49,205 bases of DNA from Burkholderiaceae bacterium (GCA_024235895.1 JACKLM010000010.1:1-49205), one strand, 5' to 3'; counted from the first letter of the stretch, positions 24,017-33,146 are shown. Numbers and translations: made by a program. The notes: generated by a model from the letters alone, not told the origin.

Positions 24017-24104
24017 CTCTTGCACCCCCTGCGATCGGTTCGCCGCCCGCCCTGGCGCCACGCGGCGTCGTGCGCGCCGTGGTCGGGCCCCCGACCTGCC
24101 CGCG

Positions 24105-24584
<480 letters not shown>

Positions 24585-24606
24585 GCCGCAGCGAGGAAAC
24601 TGGCGG

Positions 24607-25626
24607 TCAGACGGCGTCGAAGCGGATGCTCGCCAGCGTCACGTGGTTGCCGCCGCGCTGGCGCGCCTGCGCCAGCGCCTGCTCGCAAGCCTGGACCAGC
24701 TCGTCCTGCGTGTGCGCGGTGTGCGGGAAGCTCGCCACGCCCATCGCCACCGTGAACCCGAGCTCCTGCCCCTCGTGAACGACGATCTGCGTCGCGCACT
24801 GCCGTCGCAGCCCCTCCATCCGCGCGTGCGCGGTCGCCAGCCCCACGCCCGACAGCAGCACCGCGAAACGCCGGCCGTCGAGCCGGCACGACGCGTCCAT
24901 CGCGCGCGTATTGCCGCGCAGCAAACGGCCCAGCGCCTCGTGGATGCGCGCCGTCGCCACCGGGCCTGGTGCCGGTGCGGCCGCCGCGGGCGGGTCGATC
25001 TCGATCAGCACGAGTGCGAACTCACGGTGCTCGCGCGTCGACAGGTCGACCTCGCGCCTGAGCTGGTCGTCGAAGTGGCCCCGCGTATACAGCCCGGTGT
25101 CGCCCTCACGCAACGCGTGTTCGTGCAGTTCGCGGCGCAGTGCCTCGTGCGCCTGCTGCAGTTGCTCGAGCTGCGCCAGCGCCTGGTGCAGCCGGGCTTC
25201 GCGCTGGCGCTGCGGGCCCTGGTCGACCCAGATCGTCAGCAGCCGACGCGGCGCGCCGCCGGAGGTGGTCGCCGCCAGCCGCAGGACGGTGAAGTCGATT
25301 CGACGGTCCGCGGCATCGATCCGGTGCTCGGCGGCCAGCAGGTCGCCAGGGGCCGCGAGTGCCGTCTGGTCGGCAGCACGCAATGGCGCTGCCACGGCAC
25401 CGCCGAACAGCTCGGCATCGCTGCGTCCGGCAGCGCGCTCGCCAAGCCCCCAAACCGCTTCGAGCGCAGGGTCGACCCACTCGTAGCGACCGCTGTCGCC
25501 GTCCTTGGCCGCCAGCATCGCCCCTGCCCGAACGGCCAGTGCCGGCCAGGCAGCCGCCAGCGCGTCACCGATCCAGCCAGGGGCGGCGGTCTCGGTGGCG
25601 CTGTGGGTATCGGCGACGTGCGTCAT
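24607..25626 (-). CDS. PAS-like sensor with a degenerate GGDEF domain
   Basis: The 339-residue cytosolic protein has a PAS-like N-terminus (about 20-137: RYEWVDPALEAVWGLGERAAGRSDAELFG...LLTIWVDQGPQRQREARL). A coiled-coil linker follows (138-172), then a GGDEF fold (about 173-335: GDTGLYTRGHFDDQLRREV, FALVLIEIDPP, FTVAMGVASFPHTAHTQDELVQACEQALAQAR). The active-site motif is replaced by LDGRRF (249-254), and the usual metal and substrate residues are missing. It therefore probably does not make c-di-GMP and may act as a binding or signalling scaffold. It converges on the EVE gene with 22 bp between stops. An active diguanylate cyclase and an HD-GYP protein lie elsewhere in the window. Confidence 0.85.
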   Translation of the reverse strand: MTHVADTHSATETAAPGWIGDALAAAWPALAVRAGAMLAAKDGDSGRYEWVDPALEAVWGLGERAAGRSDAELFGGAVAAPLRAADQTALAAPGDLLAAEHRIDAADRRIDFTVLRLAATTSGGAPRRLLTIWVDQGPQRQREARLHQALAQLEQLQQAHEALRRELHEHALREGDTGLYTRGHFDDQLRREVDLSTREHREFALVLIEIDPPAAAAPAPGPVATARIHEALGRLLRGNTRAMDASCRLDGRRFAVLLSGVGLATAHARMEGLRRQCATQIVVHEGQELGFTVAMGVASFPHTAHTQDELVQACEQALAQARQRGGNHVTLASIRFDAV

Positions 25627-25867
25627 GCGGCAACGGGAGGGCAGGATGGAGCGGACGCGGCGTACCGCGTAGGGCCGCAGGGTGGGCTTGGCGCGCGGCC
25701 TGCGGCCCTGTGGTCGGCGAGGATATCTTCATCCCGGCACGCTTCCGGATCAAGCCGCGCAAGCAGGGGGTGGACGGACCCGGGCTCGTCCTGCAGGGTG
25801 GACCGATGCCGCAGGCCGCCCGCACGCGTTCCGGGAGGTGAGCAGGACGCGCCGCCGACGCTCCTCA

Positions 25868-25897
25868 TTGCCCTGTCGCCGGCGATGAGGCTAGAAT
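25868..25897 (+). promoter_or_regulatory. promoter of rpsU
   Basis: TTGCCC at 25868-25873 and TAGAAT at 25892-25897 are spaced by 18 nt and lie 31 nt before the rpsU ATG. Confidence 0.55.
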
Positions 25898-25928
25898 TCG
25901 CGTTTTCCTGCGTCACGTCCATCCCTAG

Positions 25929-26141
25929 ATGACCACAATCCGCGTCAAAGAGAACGAGCCCTTCGACGTCGCGCTGCGGCGCTTCAAGCGCACCATCGAG
26001 AAGACCGGGCTTCTGACCGAACTGCGCGCGCGCGAGTTCTACGAGAAGCCGACCTCCGAGCGCAAGCGCAAGCGTGCGGCAGCGGTCAAGCGCCACCACA
26101 AGCGCGTACGCAGCATGCAGCTGCCCAAGAAGCTCTACTGA
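25929..26141 (+). CDS. rpsU: 30S ribosomal protein S21
   Basis: S21 joins the 30S subunit near the anti-Shine-Dalgarno region. The 70-residue product is full length: TTIRVKENEPFDVALRRFKRTIEKTG, then LRAREFYEKPTSERKRKRAAAVKRHHKRV, ending QLPKKLY. It is followed by hairpins and yqeY in the common rpsU-yqeY order. A TTGCCC/TAGAAT promoter lies just upstream. Confidence 0.98.
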   Translation: MTTIRVKENEPFDVALRRFKRTIEKTGLLTELRAREFYEKPTSERKRKRAAAVKRHHKRVRSMQLPKKLY

Positions 26142-26207
26142 CTCCCGCGGCCGGCGCGCCGCCGGCCCTGCTGCGGCGGCCGCCCTCGGGCGGCCCATGA
26201 TGCAACC

Positions 26208-26240
26208 GCCCGCACGGCCTGCCGATGCGGGCGCTTTGCT
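26208..26240 (+). terminator. probable terminator or attenuator after rpsU
   Basis: GCCCGCA (26208-26214) pairs with TGCGGGC (26226-26232), followed by GCTTTGCTTT. The T run is interrupted, so it may be partial; rpsU is often expressed more strongly than the gene after it. Two further GC-rich inverted repeats precede it (about 26150-26195). Confidence 0.45.
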
Positions 26241-26288
26241 TTGCGGCGCCGGCCCAGGGGCCCGACAGAACACCCGACGGAGAACCCG

Positions 26289-26756
26289 ATGCCCACCCGC
26301 ACACTCAAGGACCGCATCCAGGACGACATCAAGGACGCGATGCGCGAGCGCGCCGCCGACCGGCTGCTCGCGCTGCGCGGCCTGATGGCCGCGATCAAGC
26401 AGCGCGAGGTCGACGATCGCACGACGCTGGACGATGCGGGCGTCGTCGCGCTGATCGACAAGCTCGTCAAGCAGCGGCGCGACTCGATCGCCGCCTTCCG
26501 CCAGGGCGGGCGCGACGATCTCGTGGCCAAGGAGGAGGCCGAGGCGGCGCTGCTGCAGGCCTACCTGCCCGAGCGGCTGTCGACCGACGCGGTCGCGGCC
26601 GAAGTCGCCATGCTGGTGTCCGAGCTCGGCGCCACCGGCGCGGCCGACATGGGCCGCGTCATGGCGGCCGCGAAGGCACGCTTCGCCGGCCGTGCCGAGA
26701 TGGGCGCGGTGTCGGCCGCGGTCAAGGCGGCCCTCGCGCGCAGCGCCGCGCCGTGA
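26289..26756 (+). CDS. GatB/YqeY-domain protein
   Basis: The 155-residue product is a stand-alone YqeY protein, related to the C-terminal tRNA-binding domain of amidotransferase GatB; its precise role is unknown. Visible features are TLKDRIQDDIKDAMRERAADRLLALRGLMAAIKQREVDDR, the LVKQRRDSIAAFRQGGRDDLVAKEEAEAALLQAYLPERLS block and GAADMGRVMAAAKARFAGRAEMGAVSAAVKAAL at the end, all typical. It follows rpsU and overlaps the next gene by 4 bp (GTGA), so they are translationally coupled. Confidence 0.93.
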   Translation: MPTRTLKDRIQDDIKDAMRERAADRLLALRGLMAAIKQREVDDRTTLDDAGVVALIDKLVKQRRDSIAAFRQGGRDDLVAKEEAEAALLQAYLPERLSTDAVAAEVAMLVSELGATGAADMGRVMAAAKARFAGRAEMGAVSAAVKAALARSAAP

Positions 26757-27118
26757 TCGGCCCGACCACGCTGCCGCTGCGCGAGATCGTGCCCGGCGTG
26801 CACGTCGCGCCGCAGCTCGACGCCGCGGCGATGACCGAGGCGGCACGGATCGGGTTTCGCGCGGTGGTCAACAACCGGCCGGACTTCGAGCACGGGCCGG
26901 ATCAGCCGACGAACGCGTCGGTCGCGGCCGCGGCCGAGGCGGCCGGGCTGGTCTACCGCTTCGTCCCCGTCGACGGGCGATGGCAGACGCCGCAGCAGGT
27001 CGAGGACTTCGCGCGCCTGCTGGGCGAACTGCCGCGTCCGCTGCTGCTGTTCTGCCGCTCGGGGGCGCGCAGCTCGCGGCTGTTCGCGGCGGCGCAATCC
27101 TCGATCGCGCGCGGCTGA
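26753..27118 (+). CDS. DUF442 / TIGR01244 phosphatase-like protein (BLH family)
   Basis: The 121-residue product starts at GTG 26753 inside the end of the yqeY gene. It has the dual-specificity phosphatase-like fold of the DUF442 family: VPGVHVAPQLDAAAMTEAARIGFRAVVNNRPDFEHGPDQP, LVYRFVPVDGRWQTPQQVEDFARLL and the C-x5-R loop FCRSGARSSRLFA. Proteins of this family occur with beta-lactamase-like persulfide dioxygenases and are thought to act in sulfide metabolism. No such partner is present here, so the substrate is unknown. Confidence 0.85.
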   Translation: MIGPTTLPLREIVPGVHVAPQLDAAAMTEAARIGFRAVVNNRPDFEHGPDQPTNASVAAAAEAAGLVYRFVPVDGRWQTPQQVEDFARLLGELPRPLLLFCRSGARSSRLFAAAQSSIARG

Positions 27119-27193
27119 GCGCTCGGCCCGTTGCCCCAGGCCGGAGACACGGCGTGCGGGCAAACCACACCGCCGCGGCGCCACCCCCGTCCC

Positions 27194-27199
27194 TAGAAT
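27194..27199 (+). promoter_or_regulatory. -10 hexamer TAGAAT upstream of dctQ
   Basis: TAGAAT lies 28 nt before ATG 27228 in the interval after the DUF442 gene; no clear -35. Confidence 0.45.
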
Positions 27200-27227
27200 G
27201 GCAGGCTCGACCGGTCGGGCTCTCTCG

Positions 27228-27845
27228 ATGGCACTCCTCCTCAAGTTCAGCAGGCTGATCGACTGGGTCAGCAACGCCCTGGGCAAGATCATCATGTGGC
27301 TGGTGCTGGCGGCGGTGCTGATCAGCGCGATCAACGCAATGATGCGCAAGGCGTTCAACATCGGGTCGAACGCCTACCTCGAGATCCAGTGGTACCTGTT
27401 CGCCGGCGTCTTCATGCTCGGCGCCGCCTACGTGCTGCTGCACAACGCGCACGTGCGGATCGACTTCATCGCCGCGCGGCTGGGCAAGCGCACCAATGCC
27501 CTGATCGACGCCATCGGCATCGTCGTCTTCCTGATCCCGCTGTGCGTGATCCTCATCGACCTGTCGTGGCCATTCTTCATGCGCGCTTACGAGTCCGGCG
27601 AGATGAGCGAGAACGCCGGCGGGTTGATCCGCTGGCCGGTGATCCTGCTGATCCCGCTCGGCTTCGCGTTCCTGCTGCTGCAGGCGGTCTCCGAACTGAT
27701 CAAGCGCGTGGCCTTCCTGACCGGGGCGCTGCCCGAGCCGTTCAGCTACGGACACGAGAAGAGCGCCGAGGAGATCCTGATCGAGCAGCAGCAGGCCACC
27801 GAGGCCACCTCCATGGAGGCCGCTGGGCAAGGGCCGACGCGATGA
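27228..27845 (+). CDS. dctQ: TRAP transporter small permease (DctQ type)
   Basis: DctQ is the small four-helix membrane subunit of a tripartite ATP-independent periplasmic transporter. The 205-residue product shows four hydrophobic helices (about 14-36, 53-72, 88-112, 133-158), with the FNIGSNAYLEIQWYLFAGVFMLGAAYVLLHNAHVRIDF block of the family. The C-terminal tail is hydrophilic (EEILIEQQQATEATSMEAAGQ). Start ATG 27228 places the first helix properly; an ATG at 27198 overlaps the -10. Its stop overlaps the dctM start by 4 bp (ATGA). The symbol follows subunit type, not substrate. Confidence 0.92.
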   Translation: MALLLKFSRLIDWVSNALGKIIMWLVLAAVLISAINAMMRKAFNIGSNAYLEIQWYLFAGVFMLGAAYVLLHNAHVRIDFIAARLGKRTNALIDAIGIVVFLIPLCVILIDLSWPFFMRAYESGEMSENAGGLIRWPVILLIPLGFAFLLLQAVSELIKRVAFLTGALPEPFSYGHEKSAEEILIEQQQATEATSMEAAGQGPTR

Positions 27846-29611
27846 TCGAGTTCGCGACCCAGAACTTCGTCCCGCTGATGTTCGCGGGGCTGCTGTTCTT
27901 CCTGCTGACCGGCATCCCGGTGGCCTTCGGGCTGGCGGCCACCGGGCTGCTGTTCGGTTTCATCGGTATGGAGCTCGGGCTGTTCCCGACCAACCTGTTC
28001 GGCGCGCTGCCGCTGCGGGTGTTCGGGATCATGAAGAACGACACCCTGCTGGCGATCCCGTTCTTCACCTTCATGGGGATCATCCTCGAGCGCTCGGGGA
28101 TGGCCGAGGACCTGCTCGAAACGGTCGGCCAGGTCTTCGGTCCGGTGCGCGGTGGGCTTGCGATCGCGGTGATCCTGGTCGGTGCGCTGCTGGCGGCGAC
28201 CACAGGCGTCGTCGCTGCCGCGGTGATCTCGATGGGCCTGATCTCGCTGCCGATCATGTTGCGCTACGGCTACAACCGCACGATCGCCACCGGCACCATC
28301 ACCGCGTCGGGGACGCTGGCGCAGGCGATCCCGCCGTCGCTGGTGCTGATCGTGCTGGCCGACCAGCTCGGACGCTCGGTCGGCGACATGTACGCCGGCG
28401 CGCTGATTCCGGCCGGTCTGCTCGTGGGCTCGTACCTGCTGTTCGTCATCGCGATGGCCGTCCTGCGCCCGAAGTGGATGCCGCCGCTGCCTGCCGAGGC
28501 GCGCATCTACCGCGAGGCGAACGGCGCCAGTGGCCACCTGTCGCTGCTGGTTCTGATGGCCGTATGCGCGGCCACCGGCATCGCGTGGTCGCAGGTGCAC
28601 GAGCCCGTGATGAACGCCTGGCTGGAGCGGTCCACCCCGGCACCCGGCGACGAGACCTTCATCATGTCGATGACGGTGGCCGCATTCGTCGCGCTCGCGC
28701 TTTCGGGGCTGAACCGGTTGCTGCGCCTGGGGTTGCTGTCCCGCCTTGCCGAACGCGTGACCTTCGTGCTGATCCCTCCGCTGGTGCTGATCTTCCTCGT
28801 GCTGGGGACGATCTTTCTCGGCGTGGCCACGCCGACCGAGGGCGGGGCGATGGGCGCGCTGGGGGCGTTGATCATGGCCGTCGGCAAGCGCCGCCTGAGC
28901 TTTTCGGTGCTCAAGCAGGCGATGGACAGCACGGCGCGGCTGGCGACCTTCGTGATGTTCATCCTGATCGGCTCGACGGTGTTCAGCTTCACCTTCAACG
29001 CCGCCGACGGCCACATCTGGGTCGAGCACCTGTTCGACAAGCTTCCCGGCGGCCAGATCGGATTCCTGATCGTCGTGAACCTGCTCGTCTTCGTGCTCGG
29101 CATGTTCATCGACTTCTTCGAGATCGCGTTTATCGTCGTGCCGATCCTCGCGCCGGTGGCCGAGAGCATGGGCATCGACCTGATCTGGTTCGGCATCCTG
29201 CTGGCGATCAACCTGCAGACCTCTTTCCTCACGCCGCCGTTCGGTTTTGCGCTTTTCTACCTTCGCAGCGTCGCGGCCAGGGCCGACTACAACGACCGCA
29301 TCACCGGCCTGCGCATCCCGGGGGTGACGACCGCGCAGATCTACAAGGGTTCCATCGCCTTCATCGTGCTGCAGATGATCCTGCTCGCGGTGATCCTGTT
29401 CAATCCGCAGTTCGTCACCGGCAGCATCGACAAGGGGACGACGATGGATCCGGCGCAGGCGTCGGAGCAACTTCGCGGCATGGGGCGCGAGGCGATGGAG
29501 GCGATCGAGCAGGGCGCGCCGGCCCCCGGCGCCGAGCCTGGAGCGGCGCCGTCGGACGACCCGATGAAGATGCTGCTCGAGTCGTTGGAGAAGGACAAGG
29601 CCCCGAACTGA
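27842..29611 (+). CDS. dctM: TRAP transporter large permease (DctM type)
   Basis: DctM forms the sodium-coupled translocation channel of TRAP transporters. The 589-residue product is longer than typical members (about 430). It has 12 or more hydrophobic helices, including LFFLLTGIPVAFGLAATGLLFGFIG, the MKNDTLLAIPFFTFMGIILERSGMAEDLL block, TGVVAAAVISMGLISLPIMLRYGY and IPPSLVLIVLADQ. The extra length lies in a mid-protein insertion (about 240-300) and a hydrophilic tail (about 530-589) rich in Ala, Glu and Pro. FIDFFEIAFIVVPILAPVA and NLQTSFLTPPFGFALFYLRSVA are the C-terminal family motifs. It is coupled to dctQ; the binding protein is convergent at 29792-30940. Confidence 0.93.
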   Translation: MIEFATQNFVPLMFAGLLFFLLTGIPVAFGLAATGLLFGFIGMELGLFPTNLFGALPLRVFGIMKNDTLLAIPFFTFMGIILERSGMAEDLLETVGQVFGPVRGGLAIAVILVGALLAATTGVVAAAVISMGLISLPIMLRYGYNRTIATGTITASGTLAQAIPPSLVLIVLADQLGRSVGDMYAGALIPAGLLVGSYLLFVIAMAVLRPKWMPPLPAEARIYREANGASGHLSLLVLMAVCAATGIAWSQVHEPVMNAWLERSTPAPGDETFIMSMTVAAFVALALSGLNRLLRLGLLSRLAERVTFVLIPPLVLIFLVLGTIFLGVATPTEGGAMGALGALIMAVGKRRLSFSVLKQAMDSTARLATFVMFILIGSTVFSFTFNAADGHIWVEHLFDKLPGGQIGFLIVVNLLVFVLGMFIDFFEIAFIVVPILAPVAESMGIDLIWFGILLAINLQTSFLTPPFGFALFYLRSVAARADYNDRITGLRIPGVTTAQIYKGSIAFIVLQMILLAVILFNPQFVTGSIDKGTTMDPAQASEQLRGMGREAMEAIEQGAPAPGAEPGAAPSDDPMKMLLESLEKDKAPN

Positions 29612-29737
29612 CTGCTGCGGCCCCGGTCCCTGCCCCGCGCAGCAGCCGCGGGATGGCCGTGCGCCGTGTGCGGCAAGGCCTACCGTCGCCGCGCGCACGC
29701 GCGTGTCCGTTGTAGTCGAGACGCCTCGAGGACAGCA

Positions 29738-29767
29738 CAAAAGAGCCCCGCCGGTCGGGCGGGGCTC
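29738..29767 (-). terminator. Rho-independent terminator of the TRAP binding-protein gene
   Basis: On the minus strand GAGCCCCGCC (29767-29758) pairs with GGCGGGGCTC (29752-29743), loop of 5 nt, followed by TTTTGTG. It is placed 25 bp after the stop of the binding-protein gene; the plus strand has no T run, so dctM is not terminated here. Confidence 0.8.
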
Positions 29768-29791
29768 GTCGTCGCGGCGCTGCCTTCGCGC

Positions 29792-30940
29792 TTACAGCCG
29801 CTGCTGCTGCATGAAGCCGTCGAAGCCGGCCTCGGTGAAGCGGAACCACAGGTTGGCGTCGCGCCGGTAGGCGGAGAAGTCCTCGTAGACCTTCTTCCAG
29901 GCCGGGTTCTTGTTGTTGAGGTCGCTGTAGATATCCATCGCGGCCTTGAACGCGGCGTCCATCATGTCGTTCGGGAACCGGAACAGCTTGGCGCCGCCGG
30001 CGACGAGCTTCTTCAGCGCCTCCGGATTACGCGCATCGTACTTGGCCATCATGTGCGTGCCCGCCGCGACGCAGGCCGCCTCGAGGATCGCCTTGTACTC
30101 CGCGGGCAGGGCGTTGTAGGCCTTGTCGTTGACGAAGAAGTCGAGCTGCGGGCCACCCTCCCACCAGCCTGGGTAGGCGTAGAACGGCGCGACCTTGTAG
30201 AACCCGAGCTTCTCGTCGTCGTAGGGACCGACCCACTCGGCGGCGTCGATCGTGCCCTTCTCCAGCGACTGGTAGATCTCGCCGCCGGGGATATTCTGCG
30301 GCACGCCGCCGATGGCCTCGAAGATCTTGCCGCCGAATCCCCCGATCCGGAACTTGGCGCCCTTGGCGTCGGCCAGCGATTTGATCTCGCGGCGCCACCA
30401 GCCGCCCATCTGGGCGCCGGTATTGCCGCCGAGGAAGTTGACGATGTTGTAGCCGGCGTAAAACTCGCGCAGCAGCTTGCCACCGTTGCCCTGCAGGTAC
30501 CAGGCGGTGAACTGGCGGTAGTTCATGCCGAACGGGATCGCGCAGCCGAGGGCGAAGGTCTCGTTCTTGCCGAAGAAGTAGTACGGCGCGGTATGGGCCA
30601 TCTCGACGGTCGCCCCCTGAACGCCGTCGACGACGCCGAAAGCCGGCATCAGCTCGCCCCCGGCGTGGACGCTGATCTGGAACTTGCCACCGGTGGCGTT
30701 ACTGACGTACTTGGCCATGTCCTCGGCGGCACCGAAGATGGTGTCGAGCGACTTCGGGAAGCTCGACGCCAGACGCCACCGGATCGCTTCCTGCGCGACG
30801 ACTGCGGGGGCGGCTGGTGTAGCTGCGGGCGTCGCAGCCGGAGGAGCGGCCTCCTCCTTCTTGCCGCAGGCGGCGAGAAAGGCTGCACCAGCGGCCGCTC
30901 CGGCCATGCCCAGCCCGCGGACCATAAGACGACGCTTCAT
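29792..30940 (-). CDS. dctP: TRAP transporter substrate-binding lipoprotein (DctP family)
   Basis: This is the periplasmic solute receptor for the DctQM permease. The 382-residue precursor has a signal peptide with a lipobox ending at Cys25 (AFLAAC), so it should be lipid-anchored, followed by a Pro/Ala linker (28-50). The DctP fold shows IRWRLASSFPKSLDTIFGAAEDMAKYVSNATGG, EMAHTAPYYFFGK, ALGCAIPFGMNYRQFTAWYL, KGAKFRIGGFGGKIFEAIGGVPQNIPGGEIYQSLEKGTIDAAEWVGPYDD and GPQLDFFVNDKAYNALP. GGAGA eight nt before ATG 30940 is a good ribosome-binding site. The family with EWVGPYDD often binds organic acids, but the ligand is not determined. It is convergent with dctQM. Confidence 0.93.
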   Translation of the reverse strand: MKRRLMVRGLGMAGAAAGAAFLAACGKKEEAAPPAATPAATPAAPAVVAQEAIRWRLASSFPKSLDTIFGAAEDMAKYVSNATGGKFQISVHAGGELMPAFGVVDGVQGATVEMAHTAPYYFFGKNETFALGCAIPFGMNYRQFTAWYLQGNGGKLLREFYAGYNIVNFLGGNTGAQMGGWWRREIKSLADAKGAKFRIGGFGGKIFEAIGGVPQNIPGGEIYQSLEKGTIDAAEWVGPYDDEKLGFYKVAPFYAYPGWWEGGPQLDFFVNDKAYNALPAEYKAILEAACVAAGTHMMAKYDARNPEALKKLVAGGAKLFRFPNDMMDAAFKAAMDIYSDLNNKNPAWKKVYEDFSAYRRDANLWFRFTEAGFDGFMQQQRL

Positions 30941-31074
30941 GGATTGGTCTCCTGCAAAAAGGGAAACGGTGAATTGCAGATCGGCGATTCTAGGGACGCC
31001 CATCGGGTGGCCCTGGGCGGGATTTCCCTTGCGGCGGCGCAGCGGGCGCCCGCCGCCCGAGCCTGTCGCCGGGT

Positions 31075-32448
31075 TCAGCCCCCGGCCAGCGTCATCCGCT
31101 CGACCAGCACCGACCCCGTCGTCCGCCCGCCCTGGGTGTAGGCGTCGGCGCCCACCGCAACGATGCCGCGCAGCATCTCGCGCAGGTTGCTGGCGATCGT
31201 CACCTCGTGCACCGGGTGCACGATGCGCCCGCGCTCGACCCAGAACCCGGCGGCGCCGCGCGAATAGTCGCCGGTGACGTGGTTGACGCCCTGCCCCATC
31301 AGCTCGGTGACGAACAGCCCGCGGTGCAGCTTGCGCAGCATCGCGTCCAGGTCGTCGCCCGGCCGCGTCAGCCGGCTCGTCAGCCGCAGGTTGTGCGCGC
31401 CGCCCGCATGGCCCGTCGTTCGCAGCCCGAGCTTGCGCGCCGAGTAGCTGGACAGGAAGTAGGTCTGGACGACGCCGGCGTCGGCGATGCGCCGCGCGCG
31501 CGTGCTCACACCCTCGTCGTCGAAGGGCGCGCTGGCCTTGCCCTTGGGCTGGTGCGGATCCTCGTCGAGATCCAGGTGCGCGGCCAGCACCTGCGTGCCC
31601 AGGCTGTCGGGCAGGAAGCTCGCCTTGCGGTACAGCGCCCCCCCCGAGGTGGCATTGACGTAGGCACCGATCAGACCGGCCGCCACCGGCGCCTCGAACA
31701 GCACCGGCACGACGCCGGTCGCCACCCGGCGCGCACCCAGCCGCGCCAGCGCGCGCTCGGCGGCATAGCGGCCGACGGCCTCGGGCGCGGCGAGTTCGTC
31801 CGCGTCGCGCATCGACGAGTGCCAGTGGTCGCGCTGCATCGCGCGGCCCTTGCCCGCGATCGGCGCGACCGAGATCGAATGCCGCGAGCTGGCGTAGCCG
31901 CCGCGGAAGCCCCGGCTGTTGCCGGCCCAGAAGTGCGACTGCTGTGCCGAGACGCCGGCGCCCTCGGAATTGGCGATCCGGCGGCTGGTCGCGCGCGCCG
32001 CGTCCTCGCAGCGCTGCGCCAGTTCGGCCGCCCCGGCGGCGTCGATCGCCCAGGGATGGAACAGGTCGAGGTCGCGCCCCGCCTCGTCCGGTGCGGCCAG
32101 GTCCTCGGCGTCGGGCAGCCCGGCGGCCGGGTCCTCGGCGGTGAAGCGCGCGATGTCGTAGGCCGCACGCACGGTCTGCGCGACCGCCGCGGGCGAGAAG
32201 TCCGAACTGCTCGCGTTGCCGCGCCGCTGGCCGAGGTAGACCGACACGCCGATCGATTTGTCGCGGTTGCGCTCGACCTGCTCGACCTCGCCCATGCGCA
32301 CCGAGACCGACAGCCCCGCGCCCTCGGACACCTCGACCCCGGCGTCGCTCGCGCCGAGCGCTCGCGCCTGGGCGAGGACGTCCTCGACCATGGCCTGGAA
32401 CTGCTCGCGCGTGTAGGCAAAACCGGAGGCGGCGCGGGATGGGGTCAT
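31075..32448 (-). CDS. pmbA: metalloprotease-related protein PmbA (TldE)
   Basis: PmbA/TldE pairs with TldD as a heterodimeric protease that matures microcins and degrades the CcdA antitoxin in E. coli. The 457-residue product shows the family blocks ASDAGVEVSEGAGLSVSVRMGEVEQVERNRDKSIGVSVYLG and RRIANSEGAGVSAQQS. VLFEAPVAAGLIGAYVNATSGGALYRKASFLPDSLG, APFDDEGVSTRARRIADAGVVQTYFLSSYSARKLG and GLFVTELMGQGVNHVTGDYSRGAAGFWVERGRIVHPVHEVTIASNL follow. PmbA itself lacks the zinc-ligand HExxxH found in TldD, as expected. It is divergent from yjgA and mog; a tldD gene is not in the window. Confidence 0.95.
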   Translation of the reverse strand: MTPSRAASGFAYTREQFQAMVEDVLAQARALGASDAGVEVSEGAGLSVSVRMGEVEQVERNRDKSIGVSVYLGQRRGNASSSDFSPAAVAQTVRAAYDIARFTAEDPAAGLPDAEDLAAPDEAGRDLDLFHPWAIDAAGAAELAQRCEDAARATSRRIANSEGAGVSAQQSHFWAGNSRGFRGGYASSRHSISVAPIAGKGRAMQRDHWHSSMRDADELAAPEAVGRYAAERALARLGARRVATGVVPVLFEAPVAAGLIGAYVNATSGGALYRKASFLPDSLGTQVLAAHLDLDEDPHQPKGKASAPFDDEGVSTRARRIADAGVVQTYFLSSYSARKLGLRTTGHAGGAHNLRLTSRLTRPGDDLDAMLRKLHRGLFVTELMGQGVNHVTGDYSRGAAGFWVERGRIVHPVHEVTIASNLREMLRGIVAVGADAYTQGGRTTGSVLVERMTLAGG

Positions 32449-32482
32449 GGGCAGCGGAGCTCGCGTGGAGGGATCGGGCCAT

Positions 32483-32488
32483 GATAAT
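32483..32488 (+). promoter_or_regulatory. -10-like GATAAT upstream of yjgA
   Basis: GATAAT on the plus strand lies in the pmbA-yjgA divergent interval, 46 nt before the preferred ATG 32535. An in-frame TTG at 32496 would sit 7 nt after it. Confidence 0.4.
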
Positions 32489-32534
32489 CGGCGGCTTGTG
32501 CGACGGCGTGCGTCGCGCCATGCTCCCCGGACGA

Positions 32535-33146
32535 ATGCCCCGACGCCCCGCCCCCGCCTACGGCCCCGACCCGGGTGCCGACGCCGACGACCGCGGCCCC
32601 AGCAAGACCGCATTGAAGGCGCAGGCGCACGCGCTGCAGGCCCTGGGGCGGGAGCTCGCGGCGCTGCCGGCCGACCGGCTGGCCGCGGTGGCGATGCCCG
32701 AGCCGCTGCGCGAGGCGATCCTCGCCTGGCAGCGCACGCGCACGCACGAGGGCCGGCGGCGCCAGATGCAGTATGTCGGCAAGCTGATGCGCGGCGTCGA
32801 CGAGGCGCCGCTGCGCGAGGCGGTCGACGCCTACCGGCTCGGCACGGCGCAGGACGCGCTCGCGCTGCACCAGGCCGAGCACTGGCGCGCGCAGCTCGTC
32901 GCCGGCGACGACGCGCTGGCGCGCTGGATCGACGAGCATCCCGATACCGACGCGCAGCGCCTGCGCAGCCTGGTGCGCGCCGCGCGCCGCGACGGCGCCG
33001 CGATCGACCCCGCGGCACGCCAGCCGCGCAGCTGGCGCGAGCTGTTCCAGTTCCTGCGCCCGCTGCTGGCGGCGCGTGGCACGACCGGCGCCGTCGGCGC
33101 ACGCGCAGCCGCCCAACCCGACCCCACCGTGGAGCCCCGACCATGA
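32535..33146 (+). CDS. yjgA: ribosome-associated protein YjgA (DUF615, DarP)
   Basis: YjgA/DarP binds late 50S precursors and assists ribosome assembly. The 203-residue product shows the DUF615 features GPSKTALKAQAHALQALGRELAALPADRLA, IDEHPDTDAQRLRSLVRAARRDGA and SWRELFQFLRPLL; the central RRQMQYVGKLMRGVDEAPLREAVD is typical. It starts at ATG 32535 (MPRRPAPAYGPD); in-frame ATG 32520 and TTG 32496 are alternatives. The last 25 residues are Ala-rich. It overlaps mog by 4 bp (ATGA) and is divergent from pmbA, an order I recall from many Burkholderiales. Confidence 0.92.
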   Translation: MPRRPAPAYGPDPGADADDRGPSKTALKAQAHALQALGRELAALPADRLAAVAMPEPLREAILAWQRTRTHEGRRRQMQYVGKLMRGVDEAPLREAVDAYRLGTAQDALALHQAEHWRAQLVAGDDALARWIDEHPDTDAQRLRSLVRAARRDGAAIDPAARQPRSWRELFQFLRPLLAARGTTGAVGARAAAQPDPTVEPRP

